DNA of 64,000 nt from NCBI RefSeq assembly GCF_029625295.1, contig NZ_CP121112.1:3162001-3226000 (forward strand), written 5' to 3'. Below are positions 8,749-16,603 of this stretch, in pieces. Origin of the DNA: Flavobacterium gyeonganense. GTDB taxonomy: Bacteria > Bacteroidota > Bacteroidia > Flavobacteriales > Flavobacteriaceae. The notes under the pieces are model-generated. The model was not told the DNA's origin. It saw only the letters and a program-made list of their open reading frames with translations, and did no database searches. Positions within the stretch are counted from its first letter, which is position 1; each line of letters opens with the position of its first letter. Both the position numbers and the translations under genes were made by a program.

Positions 8749-9186
8749 TTTTGTGGATTTTTTCTTAATATTTCTATTTTATTTTTTATGGAGAATTTTA
8801 TCGTAATGTTGTGTTGTTCTTATGTTTTTAATTCCTAATATTTTTGCTTACCATGGAGTACACCATATGGCCCGCAGGCGAGGATTCAACAGGACTAAAA
8901 CTAATATGTGGGGATTGATAAGGAATCCTAATTTACTGCGGTAAAATATTCATTTCAAAATACAAAGAAGAAGAAGAAGAAGAAAGCAGATTTGTTATCG
9001 TACAATACGAAACTTGATTTTTGAAGGATTGTTTTATAATCTACAGGATATTTTATCATCCATTAATACTGCCCGGGGAACCCATCAAGAGCTGAAATTT
9101 AAGCTAATGAGAGTAAAACTTTTACTATTTTGAGTAAATTCGTTTTTAGGCTTTGGGAAGTAGTGTAACGCCTTACTTTAGGGTAT
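8749..9186. other. 438-base non-coding stretch after the sigma gene
   Basis: No credible gene. It contains six tandem AAG units (8965-8982), a short more G+C-rich piece (~8851-8925) with a 21-codon open frame judged meaningless, and no clear terminator for the sigma gene. It abuts the tRNA scars and may be degraded mobile DNA. Confidence 0.5.
8965..8982. repeat. Trinucleotide microsatellite (AAG)6
   Basis: Six perfect AAG units in non-coding DNA between the sigma gene and the tRNA remnants. Probably neutral; it could vary in length between strains. Confidence 0.7.
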
Positions 9187-9217
9187 AAAAAAAGAGAACC
9201 AATTTCTTGATTCTCTT
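9187..9217 (-). terminator. Terminator of the broken tRNA copy
   Basis: On the minus strand AAGAGAA pairs with TTCTCTT around a ten-base loop and is followed by seven T. It lies just after the pseudo-tRNA 3' end and differs in sequence from the terminator of the intact tRNA. Confidence 0.65.
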
Positions 9218-9225
9218 CTTTGTAG

Positions 9226-9283
9226 TAGCGGGAACAGGACTCGAACCTGTGTCCGCCGTGGCAGATATGAGCCCGACTAGCTG
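9226..9283 (-). pseudogene. Truncated, rearranged tRNA-Met remnant
   Basis: The T-arm and 3' acceptor strand (CACAGGTTCGAGTCCTGTT plus CCCGCTACTA) are identical to the intact tRNA-fMet at 10093-10165. The anticodon part GTCGGGCTCATA is also shared, but the 3' side of the anticodon stem is replaced by an unrelated stretch (TCTGCCACGGCGGA), and the D-arm and 5' acceptor strand are missing. It cannot fold into a tRNA. It is best explained as a scar from integration or unequal recombination at the tRNA gene. Confidence 0.75.
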
Positions 9284-9298
9284 TAAAGATTTAAAAAT

Positions 9299-9345
9299 AA
9301 AAAAAGCTCCAGATTTCTCTGAAGCTTTTGTCTTAGTAGCGGGAA
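9299..9345 (-). repeat. Attachment-like direct repeat, left copy
   Basis: 47 bases matching 10056-10101 except for one extra T. It contains the last bases of the tRNA acceptor strand (TTCCCGCTA on minus) and its terminator hairpin (AGCTTCAGAGAAATCTGGAGCT then T7). With the right copy it brackets a 756-base unit holding one gene, as attL/attR of a small or decayed integrated element would. Confidence 0.7.
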
Positions 9346-9536
9346 GCATTGAAATATCTAACCGATTTTTTTATGATTTTAATGAAATTTTATCTGCATA
9401 AATTGTATTAGAAACATTCCTTATATTCGCTTACAAAAAGTTAAACTATGATATAAAAGGATGTCATTTTATCTTTTTAGTTAAGTTATTAAAAACCATG
9501 TTTTTTATGGTTTAATAAAATTTAGATTTTTTTAAA

Positions 9537-9983
9537 ATGAGCGAAATAATTTTTGGAAGTGAATATCATCAAATTTTAGAGAATCTTTTGAGAGAAATAG
9601 ATTTGTCTAAACTTCCCTTATACGGAGAAAATGAGATTTACAGAATTAATGCAGGTAGATATGGTAAAGTCAAAATAAAATTAGATATTGAGAGAGATAA
9701 TGAAAAAATAGAATATATTCGAGATTTATATAATAAGACTAATAATCCTATTAATTGTTATACATACGAATGGGAAGCTAAAGAAGAAAAACTTCCGAAA
9801 TACCATGAAGAATATATTAAACCAGTGATATTAAGGTTTATCGAAGTTTTATCAACAATTAGCAATAGCAATAATGTTGTTTTAAAATTTTCAGTTGTCG
9901 ATGGAGACTGGAAAACATCAGAAAACACTGCGCATCATCTTGCAACAAAAAATGCCTTAATAGAATTGTTTAAACAAATATAA
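9537..9983 (+). CDS. Orphan hypothetical protein in the tRNA-fMet insertion
   Basis: A 148-residue soluble, charged protein with no signal peptide or membrane segment. It is predicted mixed alpha/beta (helix near YHQILENLLREIDL, strands near RYGKVKIKLDI and NVVLKFSVVDGDW). I do not recognise a family. It is the only gene between two direct repeats of the tRNA-fMet 3' end, its DNA is very A+T-rich, and no integrase is present. Genes in such small tRNA-linked insertions are often cargo (immunity, defence or toxin-related), but that is only an inference from position. Confidence 0.65.
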   Translation: MSEIIFGSEYHQILENLLREIDLSKLPLYGENEIYRINAGRYGKVKIKLDIERDNEKIEYIRDLYNKTNNPINCYTYEWEAKEEKLPKYHEEYIKPVILRFIEVLSTISNSNNVVLKFSVVDGDWKTSENTAHHLATKNALIELFKQI

Positions 9984-10055
9984 AATTATACTCTTGTTAG
10001 AACCATCCTGTTCGCGAGCTAAATAAAATCAAAATCTTTACAAAATTACTAAAAC

Positions 10056-10101
10056 AAAAAAAGCTCCAGATTTCTCTGAAGCTTTGTCTTAGTAGCGGGA
10101 A
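10056..10101 (-). repeat. Attachment-like direct repeat, right copy, with tRNA-fMet terminator
   Basis: 46 bases identical to 9299-9345 apart from one T. It covers the tRNA-fMet 3' end and its intrinsic terminator: on the minus strand AGCTTCAGA pairs with TCTGGAGCT around GAAA (one mismatch) followed by seven T. Confidence 0.75.
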
Positions 10102-10165
10102 CAGGACTCGAACCTGTGACCTTCGGGTTATGAGCCCGACGAGCTGCCTACTGCTCTATCCCGCG
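10093..10165 (-). tRNA. tRNA-fMet (initiator, CAT)
   Basis: A complete cloverleaf of 73 nt with anticodon CAT. Three consecutive G-C pairs in the anticodon stem (GGGCTCATAACCC) and a C1 x T72 mismatch at the top of the acceptor stem mark it as the initiator rather than the elongator. CCA is not encoded (CTA follows). It has its own promoter and terminator and is the probable integration target of mobile DNA to its left. Confidence 0.95.
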
Positions 10166-10177
10166 ATGTTTCGGGTG

Positions 10178-10207
10178 CAAAGATACGCCGATTTTTTAGA
10201 AATCCAA
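10178..10207 (-). promoter_or_regulatory. Promoter of tRNA-fMet
   Basis: On the minus strand TTG, 19 bases, then TATCTTTG: an exact fit to the Bacteroidota TTG-N19-TAnnTTTG promoter, ending 12 bases before the mature tRNA 5' end. Confidence 0.75.
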
Positions 10208-10254
10208 CGAAAACTTTAAAAAATGTTTTATTTTCTCTATTGAGTTGATATGAC

Positions 10255-10262
10255 TACCTTTG
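10255..10262 (+). promoter_or_regulatory. Candidate -7 element (TACCTTTG) of era
   Basis: TACCTTTG followed by CA, 20 bases before the era start. The -33 element is not clear. Confidence 0.5.
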
Positions 10263-10282
10263 CATCTTAAAATATCATGCAA

Positions 10283-11164
10283 ATGTCACATAAAGCAGGT
10301 TTCGTAAATATTATCGGAAATCCAAATGTTGGAAAATCAACATTGATGAACGCTTTCGTTGGAGAACGATTGTCGATCATTACATCAAAAGCACAAACTA
10401 CACGTCATAGAATTTTAGGAATCGTAAACGGAGAAGACTTTCAGTTGGTCTTGTCTGACACTCCCGGGATCATCAAACCCGCTTACGAAATGCAGGAATC
10501 GATGATGAACTTCGTGAAATCGGCTTTTGAAGATGCTGACATTTTAGTTTACATGGTCGAAATAGGAGAGCAGGACTTAAAAGATGAAGACTTTTTCAGG
10601 AAAATCATTCATGCCAAAATTCCGGTTTTACTACTTTTAAACAAAATTGACAATTCAAATCAGGAACAATTAGAAACGCAGGTCGCTTTCTGGAAAGAAA
10701 AAGTGCCAAATGCAGAGATTTTCCCAATCTCGGCTTTGCAGAATTTTAATGTCCCGGAAGTTTTTGGAAGAATTATCGAATTATTGCCGGAATCACAGGC
10801 TTATTACCCAAAAGACCAATTAACAGACAAGCCAGAGCGTTTTTTTGTAAATGAAACGATTCGTGAAAAAATCTTATTGAATTACAGCAAAGAAATTCCG
10901 TATGCAGTAGAAATCGTTACAGAAGAATTTCACGAAGATGAAAAAATCATCAGAATCCGTTCTGTGATTATGGTGGAGCGCGATACACAAAAAGGGATCA
11001 TTATTGGTCATAAAGGTGCCGCATTGAAAAAAGTGGGAACAGATGCACGTGCCGATTTAGAAAAATTCTTCGGAAAACAAATTCATATTGAGCTTTACGT
11101 AAAAGTGAACAAAAACTGGAGAAGCAATGCGAATATGCTGAAGCGATTCGGATATAATCAGTAA
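10283..11164 (+). CDS. era: GTPase Era
   Basis: Ribosome-assembly GTPase that binds the 3' end of 16S rRNA. Visible motifs: G1 GNPNVGKST, G2 threonine in TTRHR, G3 DTPG, G4 NKID and G5 SAL, then a C-terminal KH RNA-binding domain (~205-293, with IIGHKGAALKKVGTDAR). I start at MSHKAGFVNII (10283); an ATG two codons upstream (10277) is also in frame. Length (293 aa) is normal for the family. It is preceded by a housekeeping -7 element and followed by a repeat element, so it is likely monocistronic. Confidence 0.97.
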   Translation: MSHKAGFVNIIGNPNVGKSTLMNAFVGERLSIITSKAQTTRHRILGIVNGEDFQLVLSDTPGIIKPAYEMQESMMNFVKSAFEDADILVYMVEIGEQDLKDEDFFRKIIHAKIPVLLLLNKIDNSNQEQLETQVAFWKEKVPNAEIFPISALQNFNVPEVFGRIIELLPESQAYYPKDQLTDKPERFFVNETIREKILLNYSKEIPYAVEIVTEEFHEDEKIIRIRSVIMVERDTQKGIIIGHKGAALKKVGTDARADLEKFFGKQIHIELYVKVNKNWRSNANMLKRFGYNQ

Positions 11165-11173
11165 AATTGTTTG

Positions 11174-11256
11174 GGCGTGTCCCAAGGACCGGGCTGTACA
11201 CTATATCTTTTGTGGCGAACCCCGCCACAAAAGGATGTCGTTTCCATCCCTCACGC
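11174..11256 (-). repeat. REP-like dispersed hairpin repeat, left copy
   Basis: Contains a perfect 11-bp hairpin, CTTTTGTGGCG / CGCCACAAAAG with loop GGGTT on the minus strand, embedded in a longer conserved unit (GGAAACGACATCC before it, AGATATAGTGTACAGCCCGG after). An inverted copy lies at 11929-12006. The pair flanks the CHAP gene. I recall very similar units as multi-copy intergenic elements in Flavobacterium genomes. Confidence 0.8.
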
Positions 11257-11293
11257 AATAGAGCTAAAAAGAACATTATTCTTAAACAGAGAA

Positions 11294-11888
11294 ATGAAAA
11301 TTAAAAAGATTACGCTTTTGATTATTTCAGTTTTAGTTTTGGGTTACGCTGGTTTAAAAGTCGTAAAAAAAGTAAATCTAAACAGTGATTATGTAATCGG
11401 ACAGCCACTTGATAGTTTAAACGGAGTCAAAGTGTATTATAATGGCGGTGTTGATCATGTCCTGGAAAGAAACGTTACAAAAGACAATTACAATTTAGGT
11501 CTTAAATACCAATGTGTAGAATTCGTAAAACGATATTATTACGAACATTACAATCATAAAATGCCGGATGCATACGGTCATGCAAAAGACTTTTTTGATC
11601 CAAAAATAAAGGATGGCGATTTAAACCAAAACAGAGATTTGATTCAATATACAAATTCGAGTAAATCAAAACCAGAAATTGGAGATTTAGTAATTTTTTC
11701 AGGATCGGTTTTAAACAGATTTGGACATGTTGCGATAATTTCTAAAGTTTCAATAAATGAAATAGAAATTATTCAGCAGAATCCGGGGCCTTTTAGCAGT
11801 TCCAGAGAAAAAAATTGCTTTAAAAAATCTGGAAGGCAAATATAAAATTGAAAATAGCAGATTGCTTGGCTGGTTGCGAAAAGAATAA
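11294..11888 (+). CDS. CHAP-domain amidase/peptidase, frameshifted near the C-terminus
   Basis: Membrane-anchored cell-wall hydrolase candidate: an N-terminal membrane/signal segment (KKITLLIISVLVLGYAGLKV) and a CHAP domain with the catalytic Cys in YQCVEFVKRYY and His in FGHVAIIS. The frame as given stops at 11845. Reading one base fewer in the A7 run at 11808-11814 restores a continuation (EKIALKNLEGKYKIENSRLL then GWLRKE and a stop at 11888) that looks like the natural end of the domain. This may be a sequencing error or a real mutation. The gene is bracketed by inverted REP-like repeats. Confidence 0.8.
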
Positions 11889-11928
11889 TCTCTTTTTAAC
11901 AGAAAACATTCTTAAAACCGTGATTTCC

Positions 11929-12006
11929 TAGCCCAGATGGGAACGATATCCTTTTGTGGCGGGGTTCGCCACAAAAGATATAGTGGACAGCTGGATTAGG
12001 CTCCTT
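11929..12006 (+). repeat. REP-like dispersed hairpin repeat, right copy (inverted)
   Basis: Same unit as 11174-11256 in opposite orientation: CCTTTTGTGGCGGGGTTCG then CCACAAAAGATATAGTG. The 305-base gap between the CHAP gene and der is largely this repeat, a CCCGATA/TATCGGG hairpin (12048-12064) and A+T-rich tandem AATCTAAAATCT sequence (~12160-12188). Confidence 0.8.
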
Positions 12007-12088
12007 AAAAAAATAACAAGAAAGAATAAAAATCTTAGGTACTTAGTCCCGATAGTTATCGGGATAGCAAATAAGTAATTTTTTTAAC

Positions 12089-12096
12089 TACCTTTG
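12089..12096 (+). promoter_or_regulatory. Candidate -7 element (TACCTTTG) of der
   Basis: TACCTTTG followed by CA, the same form as upstream of era, 98 bases before the der start. No TTG at the ideal spacing. Confidence 0.45.
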
Positions 12097-12193
12097 CAAA
12101 AAATTAAAACACAGCATTTTGGATTAAGGATTATATGGTTTTGTCAAAAAACAGAATCTAAAATCTAAAATCTGGAATCTAAAATTCAAAAAA

Positions 12194-13501
12194 ATGAATA
12201 ACATTGTTGCGATAGTAGGAAGACCTAACGTAGGGAAATCGACCCTGTTTAATAGGCTGATACAAAGAAGAGAAGCTATTGTAGATTCAGTATCTGGGGT
12301 TACCCGTGATAGAAACTATGGTAAAAGCGAGTGGAACGGAAAAGAGTTTTCTGTCATTGATACGGGGGGATACGTTCGCGGAAGTGATGACGTATTCGAA
12401 GGAGAAATCCGTAAACAGGTAGAGCTTGCTATCGACGAAGCCGATGTTATTATTTTTGTAGTGGATGTTGAAGAAGGAATTACACCAATGGATGAAACGG
12501 TGGCTAAATTGTTGCGTAAAGTAACAAAACCGGTTTTATTGGCTGTAAATAAAGTAGATAACGCAATGCGTGAGAAAGATGCGATTGAGTTTTATAATCT
12601 TGGATTAGGAGATTATTTTACTTTCGCAAGTATTTCAGGAAGCGGAACAGGAGATTTATTAGATGCTTTGATCGAAGCTTTCCCAGAAAAACCAGAAGTT
12701 GAGGTTAAGGAGGATTTGCCTCGTTTTGCTGTTGTAGGGCGCCCAAATGCAGGAAAATCCAGTTTTATCAACGCTTTGATTGGTCAGGATCGTTATATCG
12801 TAACAGACATTGCAGGAACAACCCGTGATGCAATTGATACTAAATTTGACCGTTTTGGTTTCGAATTTAATCTCGTTGATACAGCAGGAATTCGTCGTAA
12901 GGCAAAAGTAAAGGAAGATTTAGAATTTTATTCGGTAATGCGCTCGGTAAGGGCAATTGAGCATGCCGATATTTGTATTTTGGTTATTGATGCAACCCGC
13001 GGATTTGAAGGTCAGGATCAGAGTATTTTCTGGCTGGCAGAGAAAAACCGTAAGGGTGTTGTGATCTTAGTAAACAAATGGGATTTAGTAGAAAAAGATA
13101 CCATGTCTACTCGTGATTACGAAGAGAAAATAAAAAAAGAATTAATGCCTTTCACAGACGTGCCAATTCTTTTTGTTTCGGCATTGACAAAACAACGTTT
13201 ATTGAAAGCGCTTGAAGCGACGGTTCAGGTTTTTGAAAACAGAAAACAAAGAATTGCTACTTCAAAATTCAACGAATATATGTTGAAAGTTATTGAGGCT
13301 TATCCGCCACCGGCAACAAAAGGTAAATATGTGAAAATTAAATATTGTATGCAATTACCAACTCCAACACCTCAGTTTGTATTTTTTGCCAATATGCCAC
13401 AATATGTGAAAGAACCATATAAACGTTATCTGGAAAATAAGATTAGAGAAAATTGGGACTTTTCAGGAGTTCCGATTGATATTTATATTAGAGAAAAATA
13501 A
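12194..13501 (+). CDS. der: GTPase Der (EngA)
   Basis: Double-GTPase ribosome biogenesis factor for the 50S subunit. The first G domain has [13 protein letters not shown] and NKVD; the second has [13 protein letters not shown] and NKWD; a C-terminal KH-like domain (~355-435) follows. Length 435 aa is typical. The gene ends 7 bases before an intrinsic terminator. Confidence 0.98.
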   Translation: MNNIVAIVGRPNVGKSTLFNRLIQRREAIVDSVSGVTRDRNYGKSEWNGKEFSVIDTGGYVRGSDDVFEGEIRKQVELAIDEADVIIFVVDVEEGITPMDETVAKLLRKVTKPVLLAVNKVDNAMREKDAIEFYNLGLGDYFTFASISGSGTGDLLDALIEAFPEKPEVEVKEDLPRFAVVGRPNAGKSSFINALIGQDRYIVTDIAGTTRDAIDTKFDRFGFEFNLVDTAGIRRKAKVKEDLEFYSVMRSVRAIEHADICILVIDATRGFEGQDQSIFWLAEKNRKGVVILVNKWDLVEKDTMSTRDYEEKIKKELMPFTDVPILFVSALTKQRLLKALEATVQVFENRKQRIATSKFNEYMLKVIEAYPPPATKGKYVKIKYCMQLPTPTPQFVFFANMPQYVKEPYKRYLENKIRENWDFSGVPIDIYIREK

Positions 13502-13507
13502 ATTTTT

Positions 13508-13532
13508 AAGTCCCGTTTTTGGGACTTTTTTT
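13508..13532 (+). terminator. Terminator of der
   Basis: AAGTCCC, a six-base loop, GGGACTT and a run of T. Confidence 0.85.
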
Positions 13533-13655
13533 ATGTCTTTTTTCAATTGAAAACAGCTTTATATTTATGAAATGGCATACTATTTGAATAAATGTGAAAT
13601 TCACAATTAAACCATTTTATTCTTTTGAAGTCTTATGGTTCTAATCAAACATTTT

Positions 13656-15008
13656 ATGACCAGATTATATTACTTTTTATTGCTTTTTGTTTTTGTCTAT
13701 TCTGCTAATGCTCAGAATGATATTGTTCTTAAAGGTACTGTGCTTGATATTAATACACAGCTGCCGGTAGAATTGGCTACCGTTTATTTTACGACTGTTA
13801 AAGATTCAACGGTTATTGATTATGCAACGACAGATAAAAACGGTTTCTTTAGATTGAACACCAAAAAACTGGATAAACCGGTTTTCCTTAAAATAAATTA
13901 TTTAGGGTACCAAACTTACACAGAAGAACAAAATGGCCTTTTGGAAAGCAAAGACTTTGGAAAATTATATTTGATCGAAAGTGTTAATGCTTTAAATGAG
14001 GTAATTGTTAAAAGTGAGGCTCCGCCAATTCGTATGAAACAGGATACCTTAGAATACAATGCAGCTTCTTATAAAGTCCGTCCTGATGCAAATGTAGAAG
14101 CATTATTAAAACAACTGCCTGGTTTTGATGTAGATGATGCAGGAAAAATCACGGTTAATGGAAGGGAAGTAAATCAGCTTTTAGTGAATGGAAAGCCATT
14201 TTTTGACAGGGATGGTGCAATGGCTTTAAAAAATTTACCTGCCGAAATCATACAGAAAGTACAGGTTTCTGATTTTAAAACCAAAAAAGAAGAATTAGCG
14301 AAACAAGAATCCACATCAGATTATTCGAGTATCAACCTGACGATTGATGAAAAGAAAAATAAAGGGTATTTCGGAAAAATTTTGGGAGGTTATGGCTCTG
14401 ATGACCGTTATGAGAGCAGTCTGATCATGAATTTCTTCAATAACAAACAAAAAATCAGTATTCTTGGAGCTTCAAACAATATCAATTCAACGGGTTTTAC
14501 ACAAGATGAAGTATTTGACAGTATGGGAGGTGGAAGAACAGCCAGGGGAGGCGGAAATTCTGGAGGAGGAAAAGGAATTACACAGTCTAACTTGTTGGGT
14601 GTTAATTATTCTGATGACTGGACAGAAAAACTCATGGCATCCGGAAGTTACAATTTTTCGAATACGATTAATAAAAACGATAGCAACTCTAATGAACTGA
14701 GTATTTTACCTACGGGTAATAATTATACTAAGGCTGATTCTAAAACACGAAATGAAAGTACTGGAAATACAGCAAACTTTGAATTGGAATACAAAATTGA
14801 CCCAACCACACGTCTTGTTATTACTCCAAATGTTAGTCAAACCCGTTCAAATGGAGAATCTGATTCCTCGAGTAAAACTTGGCAGGATGATGAAAACGGC
14901 CAGCTTTTAAACGATGGTACATCAGTATCGAACAAAGAATCAACCGCAACGAATTTTGCCAATACAATCAATTTTAATAAAGCTTTCGAGAAAAAAACCG
15001 AAATATGA
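13656..15008 (+). CDS. Outer membrane beta-barrel family protein, N-terminal part (frameshifted)
   Basis: Signal peptide (MTRLYYFLLLFVFVYSANAQ), a carboxypeptidase-like regulatory domain (~24-110) and a plug-like domain (GRYEVNQLLVNGK-type segment, here NGREVNQLLVNGKPFFDRDG), then the first barrel strands. The frame stops at 15006-15008 after an A7 run (EKKTEI then TGA). Adding one A, or a -1 slip on that run, joins it to the next frame as EKKNRNMSFVFS. Together they make one TonB-receptor-like barrel of about 930 residues. An in-frame ATG at 13635 is possible, but 13656 gives a better signal peptide. The ligand is unknown. Confidence 0.8.
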   Translation: MTRLYYFLLLFVFVYSANAQNDIVLKGTVLDINTQLPVELATVYFTTVKDSTVIDYATTDKNGFFRLNTKKLDKPVFLKINYLGYQTYTEEQNGLLESKDFGKLYLIESVNALNEVIVKSEAPPIRMKQDTLEYNAASYKVRPDANVEALLKQLPGFDVDDAGKITVNGREVNQLLVNGKPFFDRDGAMALKNLPAEIIQKVQVSDFKTKKEELAKQESTSDYSSINLTIDEKKNKGYFGKILGGYGSDDRYESSLIMNFFNNKQKISILGASNNINSTGFTQDEVFDSMGGGRTARGGGNSGGGKGITQSNLLGVNYSDDWTEKLMASGSYNFSNTINKNDSNSNELSILPTGNNYTKADSKTRNESTGNTANFELEYKIDPTTRLVITPNVSQTRSNGESDSSSKTWQDDENGQLLNDGTSVSNKESTATNFANTINFNKAFEKKTEI

Positions 15009-16450
15009 GCTTTGTTTTTTCGAATAATAATACCAAAAATGATTCAGATGGGTTTAATGATATTAAGACCATTTTTACTATGGAGCCAGACAAAAATGTT
15101 AACAGATACCAAAAAACAAGTGGTAAAAATGTTTCCGACTCCTACTCGATGGATCTTGAATATACAGAACCGATTACAGATTCTTTAAGAGTCCGTTTTG
15201 GTTCCGATTTAGATTGGCAGAGTTCTTCAAATGACCAGAAAACTTACGATGTCGACCGTTTGACAGAGGAAATTTTAGATTTGAATTCTTCATTAACAAC
15301 CTATACGACATCTGCACAAAATTCTGTAGCGCCAAAAGTTGGAATAACATTGCGAAAAAGTAATTATACCTTAAATCTGGATTCGAAAACGACTATTGTT
15401 AATTTTGACAACTATTCATTGTATATGGGGAACGAAACGCAGTTAAATAAAAAATATGTCCTGCCTTTTGCTTCTGCCCAGCTGCGATATAAATTTAGTA
15501 AATCTAAGAATTTGACATTCAAGTACGATTACTCAAATGCAATACCTTCAGCCAATTATTTAATGCCAATCGTTAATTTAAATAATCCATTAAATAGTAT
15601 TATTGGTAATCCTGATTTAGATCTTATTGAGAAAAATTCGATAAATTTTAATTTCAGGAATTTTGATTTCCGCACCCGTTCGGGATATGCTTTTTCCCTA
15701 AAAGGAGATTATTTTGACAATGACATTGTATCGACTTCGGTCTTTGATGCAAATGGTAGAAGAACGACGACGTATGTAAATATTTCAGGAAATTATTCCC
15801 TTTCTGCCGGAGCAAACTGGAATCAGTCGATTAAAAGGGATGAACATGTTTTACGATATGGGATTGGTTTAAATGGAAAATACTCTTTTAATAAAGGATA
15901 TACAAATGCTGTATTATATAATGCTAAATCAACAGCAATTTCTCCTAAGTTGTATTTTACTTATGAATATGGTGAGTTGCTGACTATTTCCCCATCTTAC
16001 GGATTGTCATTTAATGAAACACATTACGAAAATACTTCTGCAAATTCGACTTCAGCAGTTGTGCACCGAGCCGGTTTGCAAACTACAACTTATTGGCCAT
16101 CCAATTTAATTTTTGGAAATGATTTTGGATATACTTACAACTCTAATATTTCGGATGATTTCAAAAAAGATTTTTACCTATGGAATGCAAGTTTATCGTA
16201 TGGTTTTTTACAGAAAACATTATATGCTAAAATAAAAGTTTATGATGTGCTGAATCAGAATCAAAGCGCTACAAGAACCATTTCTGCAACCTCAGTTCGT
16301 GATGAAGAAAACACTGTTTTAAAACGTTATGTGATGTTCTCGGTAGCATATAAAATTGGGAATTTTGCGTCTGAAAAAGGTTCGAAAAGAAGAGGAGGAG
16401 AGCGAGGTGGTGAAAGAGGAGATCGAGGAGAAAGAGAAAGAGATATATAA
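15005..16450 (+). CDS. Outer membrane beta-barrel family protein, C-terminal part
   Basis: 481 residues of alternating amphipathic strands with no signal peptide of its own, matching the missing barrel of the preceding gene. Its apparent ATG overlaps the preceding stop in an ATGA, which would permit translational coupling, but a barrel half without a signal peptide is unlikely to be a true separate protein. The C-terminus is an unusual Arg/Gly/Glu-rich tail (KRRGGERGGERGDRGERERD) encoded by a nearly pure purine tract. Confidence 0.75.
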   Translation: MSFVFSNNNTKNDSDGFNDIKTIFTMEPDKNVNRYQKTSGKNVSDSYSMDLEYTEPITDSLRVRFGSDLDWQSSSNDQKTYDVDRLTEEILDLNSSLTTYTTSAQNSVAPKVGITLRKSNYTLNLDSKTTIVNFDNYSLYMGNETQLNKKYVLPFASAQLRYKFSKSKNLTFKYDYSNAIPSANYLMPIVNLNNPLNSIIGNPDLDLIEKNSINFNFRNFDFRTRSGYAFSLKGDYFDNDIVSTSVFDANGRRTTTYVNISGNYSLSAGANWNQSIKRDEHVLRYGIGLNGKYSFNKGYTNAVLYNAKSTAISPKLYFTYEYGELLTISPSYGLSFNETHYENTSANSTSAVVHRAGLQTTTYWPSNLIFGNDFGYTYNSNISDDFKKDFYLWNASLSYGFLQKTLYAKIKVYDVLNQNQSATRTISATSVRDEENTVLKRYVMFSVAYKIGNFASEKGSKRRGGERGGERGDRGERERDI

Positions 16451-16520
16451 TCTAAAGGCTCTCAGATACAAAGTTTTTATTTGTAAAGGTTAATTTTAAA
16501 TAAAAAAAAATTATATAATA

Positions 16521-16553
16521 AAAAAAACTCTGGCTTAGCTGGAGTTTTTTTTA
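16521..16553. terminator. Bidirectional terminator
   Basis: ACTCTGGC-TTA-GCTGGAGT stem with A-run before and T-run after, between the barrel gene (+) and the DUF2490 gene (-), which converge here. Confidence 0.8.
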
Positions 16554-16603
16554 AATAAGACTTATGATGTCAGGTTTTGGTATTCAATAATTAGAGTGTA
16601 GTT

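Noticed and set aside
8853-8918. 21-codon open frame (MEYTIWPAGEDSTGLKLICG) in a more G+C-rich patch
   Set aside because: Too short, no ribosome-binding or promoter signal, no family resemblance; probably chance or debris.
9207-9401. 64-codon open frame over the tRNA scars
   Set aside because: It covers the pseudo-tRNA and the direct repeat; translation is an artefact of RNA-gene sequence.
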